From Magnolia sinica (Eukaryota > Streptophyta > Magnoliopsida > Magnoliales > Magnoliaceae): a stretch of 64,000 nt of DNA. A program made the position numbers and the translations under genes. Location of the stretch: the NCBI RefSeq assembly GCF_029962835.1, contig NC_080574.1:26634001-26698000 (forward strand), read 5' to 3'. This document shows positions 1-13,800 of this stretch, piece after piece (within the stretch, counting starts at the first letter, position 1; each line of letters begins with the position of its first letter). Below the pieces are notes generated by a model. That model made no database searches and was not told the DNA's origin. It was given only the letters and a program-made list of their open reading frames with translations.

Positions 1-104
1 CTTATGTTTTTTCTTTAGCTTTTGATAGATGGCACTTACAATTTTTATTGAAAAACTATCACTCAAAATAATAATAATAATAATAATAACTTAATGAAAA
101 ATGG

Positions 105-119
<15 letters not shown>

Positions 120-135
<16 letters not shown>

Positions 136-290
136 CGGTTACAGAAGGGTAGAGGTTGACAAGAATTTATTGAAAAAGGACCAACTGCCAAAAGACTACA
201 AAAAAGGGAAAATAAACAAGAAAACAAAAGGAACTACATCCTAAACATCGAAACAGAAATATGAAAATTGGGCAGCAGGGAGAACATTAG
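120..290 (-). mobile_element. Possible LINE 3'-end fragment
   Basis: Sequence after the A-run resembles the antisense of a plant L1 3' end (AATTTATTGAAAA, then A-rich CAAAAG-containing text) and resembles 22060-22130 in this window. No coding part is left. Weak call. Confidence 0.3.
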
Positions 291-352
291 CTGCATGCGC
301 CCACTCAATTACATTAGCTGCATCGCCCCACCATAAGGATGCTCCCTAGAGC

Positions 353-487
353 ACCCTAATTTGATAACCCATTGATCATTCGCCTCCCTCGGAAGCAATT
401 CTATGGTCCTATTGACCTGAACCCTAATTTGATAACCCACTGATCATTTGCCACCCTCGGAAGCAATTATATGGTCCTATTGACCTG
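353..487. repeat. Tandem duplication, two 68-bp units
   Basis: Copies 353-420 and 421-487 both run from ACCCTAATTTGATAACCCA to CTATTGACCTG with only a few base differences. Non-coding. Confidence 0.9.
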
Positions 488-1030
488 CGAAGCCCAAAGA
501 TCCAATCAAATGACCAGTTGTGATGATTTCGCATACACCAATTAAGCAAATCTTTCCCCAAATAATCCTTTCACTAATTGAATACCCTTAAAAAGCACTG
601 TAGCTTTTGCTTCGTTAGATTCCTTCTCCCCCATAGGAATTTAGTAAAACACCACCCCTACCATAGATGTTCATTTAATGAATTACAGATCACAAAACTT
701 TAACTGCTTTATTTTGTTTTGAATTTGTATACAATCCAAAAGGTTCTCTAAAATAAGACAAATCACTATTCCCAATTTTTGTTCAGCAGTATTGCAGTTC
801 ATAGTCCAATTCCGATAAAGTACCAGTTTGATCATTTGATGAAATCAGTACATGCATTCATCCATCAGCTCTGTTCCAATTGCTATTGATACATCACAAG
901 TTGGAAATCCAGTTTATTTATTTATTTATTTTATTTTAAAGATGAAGCAATTTACTAAAACAAAAGCCAAACAAAACAGCAGAAAAAGCAAAGGAAAACA
1001 AACCACACCCCAAACCACAGAAACAACAAC

Positions 1031-1330
1031 ACACCCACCCCAGGGGACCTAAGCACCCCAAAGCCAGCAGAAGCTTATGCATGCCTAAAGCCCGTTCCAA
1101 CTGCCAACTAATTTCAGTTTGGCTTGAAATTTTTAATCAGGAGAGGAAAAGTGACTATTTGATGTTCCAAGCCAACACACCCACCCAGGGGGAACCTAAG
1201 AGCACCCCCCCCCCCCCCCCCCCCAGCAGAAGCTTATGCATGACTAAAGCCTGTTCCAACGTCCAACTAATTTCGGTTTGGCTTGAAATTTTTAATCTGG
1301 AAAGGAAAAGTGACTATTTGATGTTCCAAA
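1031..1330. repeat. Tandem duplication, two units of about 146 bp
   Basis: Copies start at 1031 and 1177 with ACACCCACCC and share AGCAGAAGCTTATGCATG and GTGACTATTTGATGTTCCAA. The second copy contains a run of about 20 C. Presumed intron or 3' part of the CNX5 locus. Confidence 0.85.
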
Positions 1331-1463
1331 GCTTGATATTCATATAACTTGCACTAAAAGTACTACAAAAAACAATTAAGAAAATAAATGTATGATCTAA
1401 AACTATGATGTTAGGAAAGACATGCAAGTTTTCAAAGACTTGGAAACAAGAAAAGAAACATAC

Positions 1464-1763
1464 GATACGAATCCGTCCTGATAAGGCATCAAAAAGAAGC
1501 ATCCGTCTAGATAGGGGCTCGCCAATAGCACTCACAACCTTTATAGCCTCCAGAGCTTGGAGGCAGCCAATCACACCGGGAACTAGAAAAGGTGAAGAGA
1601 CAAAACCAAAGATATAAAATTCAAGCTGATGTATGAATTGGAGAAAGAAGATATTTGAAGTCAGAAATAATGGGCAAAAGAAAGACAGAACAAGAAAGCA
1701 AGATAAGTCAACAGTTCATCTTGACTCAATTTTAGACAAAACTTAAATAAAATAGTAAGGATT

Positions 1764-1800
<37 letters not shown>

Positions 1801-4800
1801 CACACACACACACACTCATGCCATAGTGGGATTTCACCACCTATGGATACTCAAACCCTTGACCGGGTGTTGAAACTCTTGAGAGTCTACCACCGGAGGC
1901 TCCTAAAGTTCTTTAGCTTCATTGAAATCCCAGTCTAAGCCTCATCCTCTGAAATATTACTCAATTTTTTCTTCCGATTTTTCCCTCTCTTTCACAATAC
2001 ATCTCTAGTATTCAGTTACAAAACAGCTAACACCACCCCACTTGGCATGACTTTTCATTTCTTCTTCTTTTTTTCTTTCCTTCCACTCCCAATTAAAGAC
2101 TTACCAACTCCAAGAACTCCACTGTCAGAACATCTCTGACATGCTGTTGTTGGTGGTGGAGCTGGAAATAGGCATCGGTAGCATGGACCTCCATCATAAT
2201 TGTAGACAGTGAGCTGTACAACAAATTTGGAGATGCAATCATGGAAGGGGCATTTTGATAATAAATTTGAAAAATCTGAATGCATTCAAAAGATTATACA
2301 ATTTCTTAAAGCTCCAAATCAATGTAATAAAGGAACTTATGCGTTTAAAGATTTAAAAGTGGAAAGCAATGCATCTCAACAAAATACTTCAAAACTTGTA
2401 ACTACAGCTGGAAAGTATACCTGCCCTTCCAATCCCAGTGCTGCACCTGACACGAGAGGCTACAAAGTCAAACATGGACAAGGTCAGACAACTACTTGCA
2501 GCGTGTGAAGCTCAAATCAGAACTTTTTTTTTCAATGTACAGTTTTGCAGACAGACAGTAAGAACTAAATGATCAAATAATTTGTTTGTAAACTTTATTT
2601 GATGGGTTGAAACAAAATGTTTGTAACAAGTGCTGCAAGCAGGAAAACACAAACACACACACACGGCCATACAAGATGGGACTGCCTTGGCATGTGAATG
2701 GTGCCAATGTGTGCCTCTCCCATATATGAGGAAGCGATTCACACAGCCATTAGAGTGGAGAGATTAAAGTCAGAGTTTAAAAAGCAAATATAAGGTTTTA
2801 AGTTTGTAACAGCAAACACCAAGATTCACAAGATTACAGAAATGGGACCTGAAAAACTAAAGTGGACAAGACAGTTTCTAAAAGAAATATACATTAGAAA
2901 ATCAAATTAGGAAAAAAAAAAAAAAAAAAAAGGACCTAGCCCATAAATACAGAAGATGGAACTGTCTTGGCATGTGACTGGTATCAATGCATGCCTCTGC
3001 CATACCCGAGAAGTGGTTCATGCAGCCATTAGCAATTAGAATGGAGAAGTTAAAGTCAGAGAACGCAACGCAAATTTAAGGTTATAAGTTTGTAACACGA
3101 AACACCTACATTCACATGATTACATAATTCGGCACCTGAAAAATAGAATGTACAAACAGCTTCAAAAAGAAATATACATAAGAAAACAAATTAGGGGGAA
3201 AAAAACACTAGCAGATAGCCATGCAAGATGGGACCGCTTTGAATGTGAATGGTGTCAATATGTGCCTCTGCCATATAAGAGGAAGTGGTTCAAGCAGCCA
3301 TTAGAATGGAGAGATTAGGGTCAGAGAATACAAAGCAAATATAAGGTTGTGAGTTTTAATACTAAACACCTACATTCACGTGATTACATAAACAGGCACC
3401 TGAAAAAATAAAATGGACAAACAGCTTCTAAAAGATATAGACATTAGAAAATCAAATTATATACAATGAAGCAATTGACAGGGATGTTCCCTTGGGCTGT
3501 ATCATTCATGAGTTCTAGCTCTTTTCAATGGAGCAAATCTAGCTTGCCACATAGCATTCAGTGTAAAGTAAAAGCATCCAAAATGCCCTTCCGGAAAGTA
3601 TGTTGTGCCTGGTAGTGTTTTCTTAACAAAAACTCAGTGGGCGCACATTTCCAAAAGAGGCATGCATAATGCAATATTGAAATTACACCTTCAGATAACC
3701 ATAAAATTTAGGGCGTGTTTGATTTTCCAATTCCCAGGGAAATGCCCCGTGAATGGTAATAAATATTTCCCTCCTTAATTGCCACACTCTTCCCCATAAT
3801 TGATTTGACAGCTTACTTTTTCGGTGTAAAAATGGCAAATATTGTGAAATATTTGTGGGTCCCACCATGATGCATATCATATATCTACACCATTCATCCA
3901 TTATGTCAGATGAATTTATGATATAAGCCAAAAAATGAGGCATATCCAAAGCTCAAGTGGACCACGCCATAGAAAAATGTGAATTAAATACTTACCGTTA
4001 AAAACTTCCCGGGACCATTGTTTCTTTTGGTATGGGCCAGTTGAGTGTTGGATCTAACTCATTTTTCTTCTCATATCTCAAAATGTTGTGATAAAATGGA
4101 TGGACAGAACAGATATACTATATACATCAAGATGGGGTCCTAAAATGGCTACTACTACTTTTGAACCGGTTTCCAAGAAATGAAATTCCCATGAATATTC
4201 AAACAGGTGAAATGGTAATAATCACCCATTTCCAGGGTATTTACCGTTTCCGGGAGAAACGATAAAAATCAAACAGGCCCTGAGTGATTCTCAAAACTAA
4301 CTTGGAAATGCATATATAAATGCTCTAAAAGAACTGAAAAATAACAAGTAGACTCCATTATAATCAAGCATCAACCTACGTTTCAGGTTAAACATTCCAA
4401 TACTGTTTGCAGAAACATTCCGTCAAATAACCAAATCATTACGTTAATGTCCATATCTACATAACAGATGTAATTTACCTTTCCTAACACAACACAGCAG
4501 TCACTAATCATGTACCGGCTTGGAGCATTGTCTGTTGCATCTATCACTACATCATATCTGCAACAATGCAAGGAGTCTTAGAAAGCATATAATTGAAGCT
4601 CTACTGTCAAATGACCTTTTTTTGGGAACAAGATCAATTGAACTTTATTTATCTGTGAGAAAAATACTTGCTCACTATATCCAAAGCATTGGCTGGCCGC
4701 AAAGCTTCTCTGTGCTCCACTATTTGAATGGTGGAGTTAATCCTGCAATTATGTAATTCTATCAGGTAGAAGTCATAAAAGAATGATAGAATAAACAATT

Positions 4801-7800
4801 CCCAGGAATTCTTAATTATGCAGAAAGCTGTAATTATTTGTTTGGTGGTGGCAAATACGAATAGTTATTGCAACTTAAGATCACTTATATTTCATGGAAC
4901 CAACTAGATGATGCAGAAAAAGAAAAGAGAACCAAAAAAAAAAAAAAAAACAATTATAACATACGCACGACAAGCAGCAGCAGCAGATTTCACTTTTGAC
5001 TGCCCAATGTATGCTTCAGTATGGATAATCTGAGTTACGATATCAAAAATCAGCTGAAGGCCAGAAAGTATCATTGGTATAACTGAATAAACAGTGGTAG
5101 GTGATATAGAAACGTTAAAAACAAAAGAAAAGAATTGAAAAAAAAAAAAAAAAGAGCATAGAGAAATGGTGGAATCCAGAGGAAGGAATAACTTGGAAGA
5201 GCTGAATTTAGAATTGCATGATGCTCAATCACAAGAAACAGCATTTTTGTTTGTCCAACCAACAGTACAGGTGGGATCCACATTTCCTTAACATGAGCCA
5301 TTGATCTGGCAGGCCTGGTTATTGGACTCACCATGCCTCATTATATTCTTTATCAAAAGATAATTGCCATCTTATGGAAAATGGAGAAATATAAGTAACC
5401 AATCACCTACATTTCACGGGTGAGTCCCAATCAGACAGTATCACCTCAAGGGGTGCCTTGGGCATAGGGTAAAACCAATGACCTGCACCACGGGGGTTAT
5501 TTGAACAATTTGGATCGTGAATATGTGCAGTCTGCATAATTAGTTTGTTCTGCCAAGCAAATGATCAATCAAAGAATAGTATATTTCCCCTGGGTAATGT
5601 GCTCTATATCAGTGATCTTTTCAAGAAGTACACAGGGAAGCAAATGATTCAAGTAACTTCTTGCAAAAGTAAAAATTCCTAGAGTCAATAGCAATAAGGT
5701 TGTTATTCCACTATTGAAATCCTGTGTCATGATTATACTTTTATGTTCTCTCACTTCCATCAATGAAATCTATTAATGATTTAAAAGAAGTAGAATTGAA
5801 AGTGAAGTTGCAAGTAAAAAAGCACAATTCATATACACACACCTGTCGATGTAGATTATTTAGCTCGACAACATCATTGTCAACAATACCTAAGCAGCCT
5901 GAGAAGAGAAAATACATAATCAGTCTAAACAAATGCAGCATAAAGCAAAATACCATAGTTATTGTAACAAAAATAAAGAGCAAGTACCAAAAAATTATAG
6001 TTACTGTAAGTGATGAAAGTTAATTCATGGATAAGCAAAAGCATTAATCAATCTAAACAAATGCAGCATAAAGCCAAAGATCCTGACATTGAAATCAAGA
6101 CATGATTATCATGCTATTGAATGTTCAGCAGAAAAAGTTCTTGAATTTATATCAGAAGAATGGTCTGAGACTTCACCTGAAAATAGCAAAAGTTGACTAA
6201 GAAATTGAATGGGCTGTGGAATCACATTGTTGCAAAGAACGACAAAATTAATCTAGAACTCTAAACGAAAGCTTGGATACTGTATGGATATACCAAATAG
6301 CAAGTGAAAACAGATAGGCATCTGCTTCAGTATTGATTTAAGAAGGCGACTAAATGCCAATGTGCATAATGGTAACACCATCTATGTCTTGATTTTCACC
6401 CCAAATCAAGGGTTGATTTATCTCACTTTGGATTTGGAAGGAAATCAAATGCCCAAATAAAAAGTCCCGGTACATCAATGTGTACCCTTGGTTACTAAAG
6501 AAGATTAAGAAACCATCACCATCACCCAAGCCTTATCCCAGCTAACAGGGGTCAGTTACACAAATCATGTTCCGCCATTCGACTCTATGAAGGACCATAT
6601 CCTTAGTTTAAAAAAGATTATTAAGAAGTACGAAAAAGGGGGGAGGAAAAAAAAAAAGAAGAAGTGAACTTCCACAAAAGATGCTCAAGTTACTGTTGAT
6701 AAATATCTATAGATTAGGCTTTTCTGTGCATTACCAACACCGCAAGCTGCGAGATACAGTAAAGCAGGCGAGCCCAGACCTCCAGCTCCAACCACCAAAA
6801 TGGAAGATTTCAAGAGAGATGACTGCCCTACAATCAACCAAGATGAATTGCTCAAACCATTAAAATTTTGGGAGTACTAAAAAAAGGCACATACTTCATA
6901 TGTAATATAAAAAATGAATAAATAAATTCTTTGATGCTCTATCTGATGATTCCATGCACACGACCACCAAACATACAGACGTATCTATATCCAAACCAGC
7001 AAACCTCTAGGCCCCTCCTATGGCAAACCATCAAAATCATATTAGTTTGCTGATCCAAACCCTGATTGATGGATATTTGTTCAATGAATTTGGACCATCA
7101 ACTATTTTCAACTTGAAACATCAATTCAATGGCTACCAGTTAGCACCATCCAACCAAATTTGATAATTGGGCTATGAACCATCTATAGTGGGGCTTGCTG
7201 TTTGGACAGTTAGAATAGAGTTACATGGATGCCACGTCGTATGGTGACCATGCCATACTAATTTGATGCAGGACATGGAAAATTAAATATGATATGTGAG
7301 ATCTCAAGCTTTAGATCATACTAATTCAAAACAATCTATATTAATTCAACATCCTACACAAAAGCTCAAACATTCAAGTAAAGGGGAATCTGCACAGGTC
7401 CAGGCCTACACAGGTTAAGGCTGGATCTGTTAAAATTATAAACTAAATGATGCTCAAAGAAAAGCAGTAATCATCCACACATGCACAGCAATCAGTTCCT
7501 AATCCAAGGAATTCACCAATTTCAATTCAAGCAACCCTATGGTGAGAAAAAGGGCAAACAAATTAAGGATAATGCAATCTAAGGTTAAAGTTTATGAAAA
7601 ACTGGTATGAGAGGGTAAAATAAAAAGAAAACCTGAACCGAAAACAGTTCCCGTGCGCGGACAGCAACAATGGCCCAGACGCACGTGCGTGTGATCACGG
7701 CCGCACATGTGTGGGGCCCACCATTCAGAAAAAGGCCACCTTGGCCCTGGTCGGCCAGGGATGGACTCCAAAACCCCCAAATCTCAGCTCGATCCGATGC

Positions 7801-10800
7801 ACGGTTTGTGCGTGGTGCTTCGCTGAAGTTTCAGCCCTCCTACAGAGGCAGATTCTGGAAATCTACTATAAAGAAAAAGGCGGCTGCAACTATTGATGGA
7901 TTTGCAGATGGAATGTTTGTAGGAGAAAAGAAATATGGATGGAAGAAGATGGGGGCGAATCGAGATAGATGTAGCTTCTTACCACGGTAGTTAACCCTTC
8001 GAAGAAGGGAGGGCTTCGTACCCAATTAGGCTTCATAATTCAGAGTATAGGAAAACGCAAAATTTTTATTAATCTTCAATGAATCAAAAGAACTACAAGG
8101 GGTGCCTATTTATAGGAAAACCTTATACCCCAAAACTCGCGCCATGTGGGCAATCTATTAGTTGGCGATGAAGTAAACTAAAATAAAAACCAAACAAAGA
8201 AATCTAAAACATTCATAATGTTCTAAATAATAACAATAAGCAAAACCTAAAATATGAAATCAATCAACTAGTGGGCTACGATCATGAGATCGCATGGTGG
8301 GCTTTTCTTGATTGTCGGGCCCACTCTTTTGAATCAAAACCCCGTCTCCTAACTAGGAGGCCCTCCCTGGACGTCGTCATCGATCCAAATCAACAGTGGG
8401 GTCCTCCTTCTAGCGTATGTGCGTAGGGGGCAGCGTGCGTGCACATGTGCGCATGATGTCCCCATCAATTCTCCCCGGCTGCGAAGATTTTGCCACTGGC
8501 GAAATAAAACTCCTGAACCGCTCCAGGATATCAGGATCAAGTCTCTGAAGCTCCTCCTCAGTGAGCCATGTGTTGTCTGAAGCTGGGTGATGCAGGACAT
8601 GAAATTTAAATATGATATGCAAGATTTCAGGCTTAGATCATACCAATTCAGAAACAATTACACAAATTCTACATCCCACATGAAAATCCAAACATTCAAT
8701 CAAAGGGAAATCTATGCGGGTCCAGGCCTACACGGCCTAGGACTGGACCAATAAAAATTATAAGCCAAACAATCTCAAAGGGAAATAGAAATCAACCACT
8801 CATGCATAGCAAACAGTCCCTAATCCAAGGAATTCCCCAATCTCAATTCAAGGAACCCTAGGGTGAAAAAAATAGGTAAATAAATTAGAACTAATGCAAA
8901 CTAAGGCTAGGGTTTAAGAAATAGGAATGAAAAGAAGAAAACCTGACCCGGAGAAAGCTTCTGCGCCCAGATGGTGACCCGAGGCTAATGCACGTGCGCG
9001 GGTGGGTTAGCCGCACGTGTGATGGAAGCCCGTCTCCCCAAAGTGACACCTAGGCCTTGGTAGGCTAGGGAAGACCTCCAATCCCTCCAAGTTCGACGAC
9101 GATTCGACATAAGGTCGAGACGTAGTGTTCCGCCGAAGTTTCAGCCCTCCTATAAGTCGAGATTTTGGAAACTGCCTATAGGGGAATGAATAGCTGCAAA
9201 GGCTAGGAAATTCAAAGCAATAATGATGATAGAATATGAGATATTTAGATAGGAGAGGATAGGGACGGATGGAGATAGATGTGGCTTCACACCACGTAGT
9301 TAACCCTTCAAAAAGGGAGGGCTTCGCACCCACTTTTTAATTCTTCCAAAATTCACTAAGAGAGCAAAAAAATAAAGCAGGAATTTTTATTAAGCTTGAA
9401 TTAATCAAAAGAACTACAAGGGGTGCCTATTTATAGGAAAAATTCTATACCCCTAAACTCGCGCCATGTGCGCAACCTATTACTTGGCGATGAAGTAAAC
9501 TAAAATAAAAATCAAACAAAGAAATCCAAAGCGTTCATGATATTCTAAATAATAACAATAAGCAAAACCTCAAATATGAAATCAATCTGACTAGTGGGCC
9601 ACGATCATGAGATCTCATAATGGGCTTTCCTTGACTAACGGGCCCACTCTTTTGAATCAAAACTTCATCTTCTAGCTAAGAGGCCCTCTCTAGATATCGT
9701 CATCGATCCAAATCGACGGTGGAGCCCTCCTTCTGGCGTACGAGCGTAGGAGGGTGGTGTGCGTGCACGTGTGGATGGCGTGCGCGAGATGTCCCCATCA
9801 CTGGGCGTGACTTCCATTTAATCAGGTACTTCTGAAACCCGTCGTCCGACGTTGAAACTATCTGATGGTCCAGAATATCCTTTATTTCCTCTCTAGGTAT
9901 GTGAAGGTTGGGTATGTGAGGCAGAGGTTGGAAAGAAAAGTCAGGAAGTGTAGGTATGGGAGGTAGAGGCTGGAAAAATGGATCGGGACGGGTAGGCATG
10001 GGAGGTAGAGGCTGAAAAAATGGGTCGGGACGGGTAAGTATGGGACGTAGAGGCTGAGAAAATGGGTCGGGAATGGTAGGCATGGAAAGTAGAGGTTGGA
10101 AGAAAGGTCAGGAAGAGTAAGTATGGAAGGTAGAGGTTGGGAAAATGGGTCGAGAAGGGGCCATGGTTCAAGGGATAAATATGGGGAATTAGGATGGGTG
10201 GGCGAAGGGCCGAACAAAGTATGTCCCCTGAAAAGTAACTAGATCCTCCACATCAAATGTGAAACTAATTCCTATGAAAGGTGGAAAATCTACCTGATAC
10301 ACATTGAGACCGTTTCGTTTTATAATTTTGAAGGGTCCAGCGCTACGCGCGTGTAACTTACGAACGGCCCCCGGAAGGTACCGCTCGGGCCTGATGCGGA
10401 CCATCACAAAGTCCCCAATATTGAATTCTTTGAAACGTTTATGCTGGTTTGTAGAAAATTTGTAATGTTCATTACTAGTAGTGATCTTCTGCCTGATTTA
10501 TTGATGTCATGAATGAATGTGATGCGCAAAAGACTCTGCAGGCTCTGACACCCTATGGGACAGTGACATAGGAACAAGATCAATACGTTTCCCAGGTTTA
10601 TAAACAGTAACGACTTCATAAGGACTTAGACCTGTGAACCTATCGACAGAACTATTAAACACAAACTTGACTGTAGGTATTATGGTATCCCATGTTCTGG
10701 TGTACTCTATATCCCTCTTAGGGGGAGACTCATCCGGTAGATCATCAAGAAAAACATCACGAAACTCATCCTCTACCGGAATGGCCTCAGTGGGTAACTC

Positions 10801-13800
10801 TACACTAGCCTCTAGTGCACTCTCTTCAGTTACAAGGCCGCACATGTTGTACCCCTCAAAATAGTGGTCTTGATGTCCCTCATGGGGTGGGTGCACAGGT
10901 GCACGCCCATAACTGATTCCTTGACCAACTTCATTCATTGGCCTATCCTCCAGGCCACCTACCTGAGATTGGACATTTACCCCAATAGTGGGGTTTATCC
11001 TGGCAATGGTCTTTAATCGGGTAATGCGCACATCAAGTTGTTCAAAGCATTGGTCCATTTCCAAGCGCTTATCCAAAGACTCGATCTGCTGGGACAACTT
11101 GTTTAGTGACTCTAGCAGTTGTTCCATACTTAGTGTAGGGTGCAAACCGAAGCCACGACCCGTAAGTGTGGGCATCCACTGACTCACTCAACCTAAGAAC
11201 CTTCTACAGCGACTATATGCATTTAAAAGAAACTAAATGAACCTATGAGACTCTATATGAAGGAAAATACATACCGTTACTAAAATTCAGCAATATAGTT
11301 GTCAAAAGGAGGGAATAACAGAAAGTTACAACAATGTGAATTGCTAACTTCCTATTAAGCAGAAATTTCAGCAACTAATACTAGTAAATATAGGTTTCTA
11401 AACAGCTATATATGATGAACTGAATGCATGATAGACTCAAACAGACTAACCCTAAACATGCAATGTATTCCCTCATAAGAACCCTAAGCTTTAATACCAA
11501 ATTTGATGCAAGACATGGAAAATTAAATATGATATGCGAGATCTCAGGCTTTAGATCATACTAATTCAAAACAATCCCCATTAATTCCACAACCCACACA
11601 AAAGCTCAAACATTCAAGTAAAGGGGAATCTGCACGGGTCCAGGCCTACACAGGTTAGGGCTGGATCTGTTAAAATTATAAACCAAACGATGCTTAAAGA
11701 TAAGCAGTAATCATCCACACATGCACAGCAATCAGTCCCTAATCCAAGGGATTCACCAATTTCAATTCAAGGAACCCTATGATGAGAAAAAGGGCAAACA
11801 AATTAAGGATAATGCAATCTCGGGTTAGAGTTTATGAAAAACTGGTATGAGAGGGTAAAATAAGAAGAAAACCTGAACCGGAAGACAGTTCTCGTACGCG
11901 GACAGCAACAATGGCACAGACGCATGTGTGTGGGGCTCACTATTCAAAAAAAGGTCACCTTGGCCCTGGTCGGCCGGGGATGGACTCCAAAACTCCCAAA
12001 TCTTAGCTCGATCCAATGCACGGTTTGTGCGTGGTGCTCCGCCGAAGTTTCAGCCCTCCTGCAGGGCCAGATTCTGAAAATCTGCATTAAAGAGAAAGAC
12101 GGCTGCAACTATTGATAGATTTGCAAATGGAATGCTTGCAGGAGAAGAGAAAGATGGATGAAAGAAGGTGGGGGCGAATCGGGATAAATGTGGTTTCGCG
12201 TTATGGTAGTTAACCCTTCGAAAAAGGGAGAGTTTTGCACCCAATTAGGCTTCACAACTCAGAGAGTAGGAAAACGCAGAATTTTTATTAATCTTCAATG
12301 AATTAAAAGAACTACAAGGGGTGCCTATTTATAGGAAAACCATTACCCCAAAACTCGCGCCATGTGCGCAACCTATTACTTGGCGATGAAGTAAACTAAA
12401 ATAAAAATTAAACAAAGAAATCTAAAGCGTTCATGATATTCTAAATAATAACAATAAGTAAAACCTAAAATATAAAATCAATTCAACTAGTGGGCTACGA
12501 TCATGAGATCCCATGGTGGGCTTTTCTTGATTGTCGGGCCCATTCTTTTGAATCAAAACTTCGTTTCCTAACTAGGAGGCCCTTCCTGGACGTTGTCATC
12601 GATCCAGATCGACGGTGGGGTCCTCCTTCTTCTGGCGTACGTGCGTAGGGGGCGGCGTACGTGCGCGTGTGCGCGTGATGTCCCCATCATAATTCCTCAG
12701 TCAACTTTAAGATAATAAAATAGGTAAAAGGGAACCTATACGATACTCAGGCATATGTTACCCAAATTAAGCCATCTAAATTGTGGAACCCACTGTCACT
12801 AAGCCACAATCCCAAACTCAGCTTGGTTGAACAATCTTAACCCCTGATTCACAGACACTCGTTTGTTGAAATGGGACCATTAGATTTTTTTTTTCATTTT
12901 TCAATCGTCCAATAAATGTCCACCAATCCAATGTTCAGATAATCAAAAAAGCGTAATTTCTAGCTCATGATACGCCTAGACAATCTAATTTTACTTACTC
13001 CCATACCACATGTGCAATTTCTAAGTAATTTCTGAGTGCCAGTGTATCATCCATCACACTTGCCCAGAGTATGAAAGTTTTTCTCTAGGTAAAACTACAT
13101 CAATCTACTTATACATCAAAACCCAATTTTCAGCATTGAATCAAGATGGGCAGTCGACTATGAGTGCACTAATGAGTGCACTGAGGGGTTGTTTGGATGG
13201 TGATAAATGGTTTTGTCACACCCCAGAATCCGAGTACCCAAGTAGGGCTACTCAACACCCAAATTCCAAGCATGTGATCTAAAATTAATATATTATCAAT
13301 AATGCACAAGTAGATACTCAATTTCACATGGCTATGTACATTCAAATTAAAGGAAGATAACTATTAATTCCAAAGTTAATTAAAGAACATTGTACCATAC
13401 CATATACAACTTAAGCGGCTATTTAAACTAAATCACTTAACTTATTACATTAACATTTGAAATTTCAAACTAAACATAATAACAATGCAAACTAATAATA
13501 AAGGTCCGCCTGCTCGAAATCATCTAACTTGGCACCTTTATGGTTTAAATTAACATGAATATAACAACTCAGTAGGATCGGCTCATACACAAATATGAAG
13601 TTTCTAGATTTCACATATGTCATTAAGTGATATATTTGAAACAAAAGTAGACAACATAGTTTATGATAACATCCAAGTACAAGAAATGCAAAGATGATAT
13701 GCATGCGATACTATCAGTGAATCCACAAATAATCAAATAAACGTTTATTATTAATTACAACACCATACTCAGTGTATGGCCACATTGCATTAACGCCCAC

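Larger units (their letters stand above)
8468..9904 (-). pseudogene. Chromodomain of the chromovirus, split by the solo LTR
   Basis: The first half ([20 protein letters not shown]) lies at about 9895-9801. The second half ([20 protein letters not shown]) lies at about 8582-8500. The solo LTR and one CTGGG copy separate them, and the frame is the same on both sides. Chromodomains of such elements guide integration through histone marks (family knowledge). Confidence 0.85.
7264..12689 (-). mobile_element. Ty3/Gypsy chromovirus, internally deleted, inserted in CNX5 intron 1
   Basis: Two LTRs (7264-8467 and 11504-12689) in the same orientation, TGATG...CATCA ends, flanked by the 5-bp duplication TAATT at 7259-7263 and 12690-12694. 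The primer site for initiator tRNA-Met is next to the 5' LTR (11488-11499) and the purine tract next to the 3' LTR (8468-8478), so the element is in minus orientation, the same as the host gene. Coding remains: a gag start fused to short pol pieces, integrase C-terminus, proline-rich linker and chromodomain. Protease, most of RT, RNase H and the integrase core are gone. The LTRs differ by about a dozen bases in the first 200, so the insertion is not recent. Non-autonomous. Confidence 0.93.

Noticed and set aside
1-1463. Search for the CNX5 rhodanese exons
   Set aside because: No stretch on the minus strand gave the second CxxC or rhodanese motifs; only repeats and retroposon-like sequence seen.
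7592-8025. ORFs within the LTRs (also near 11825, 12050, 60555)
   Set aside because: They recur in all four LTR copies in changing frames and have no gag-pol similarity.
10634-11182. Plus-strand ORFs over the gag fusion
   Set aside because: Shadows of the minus-strand frame.
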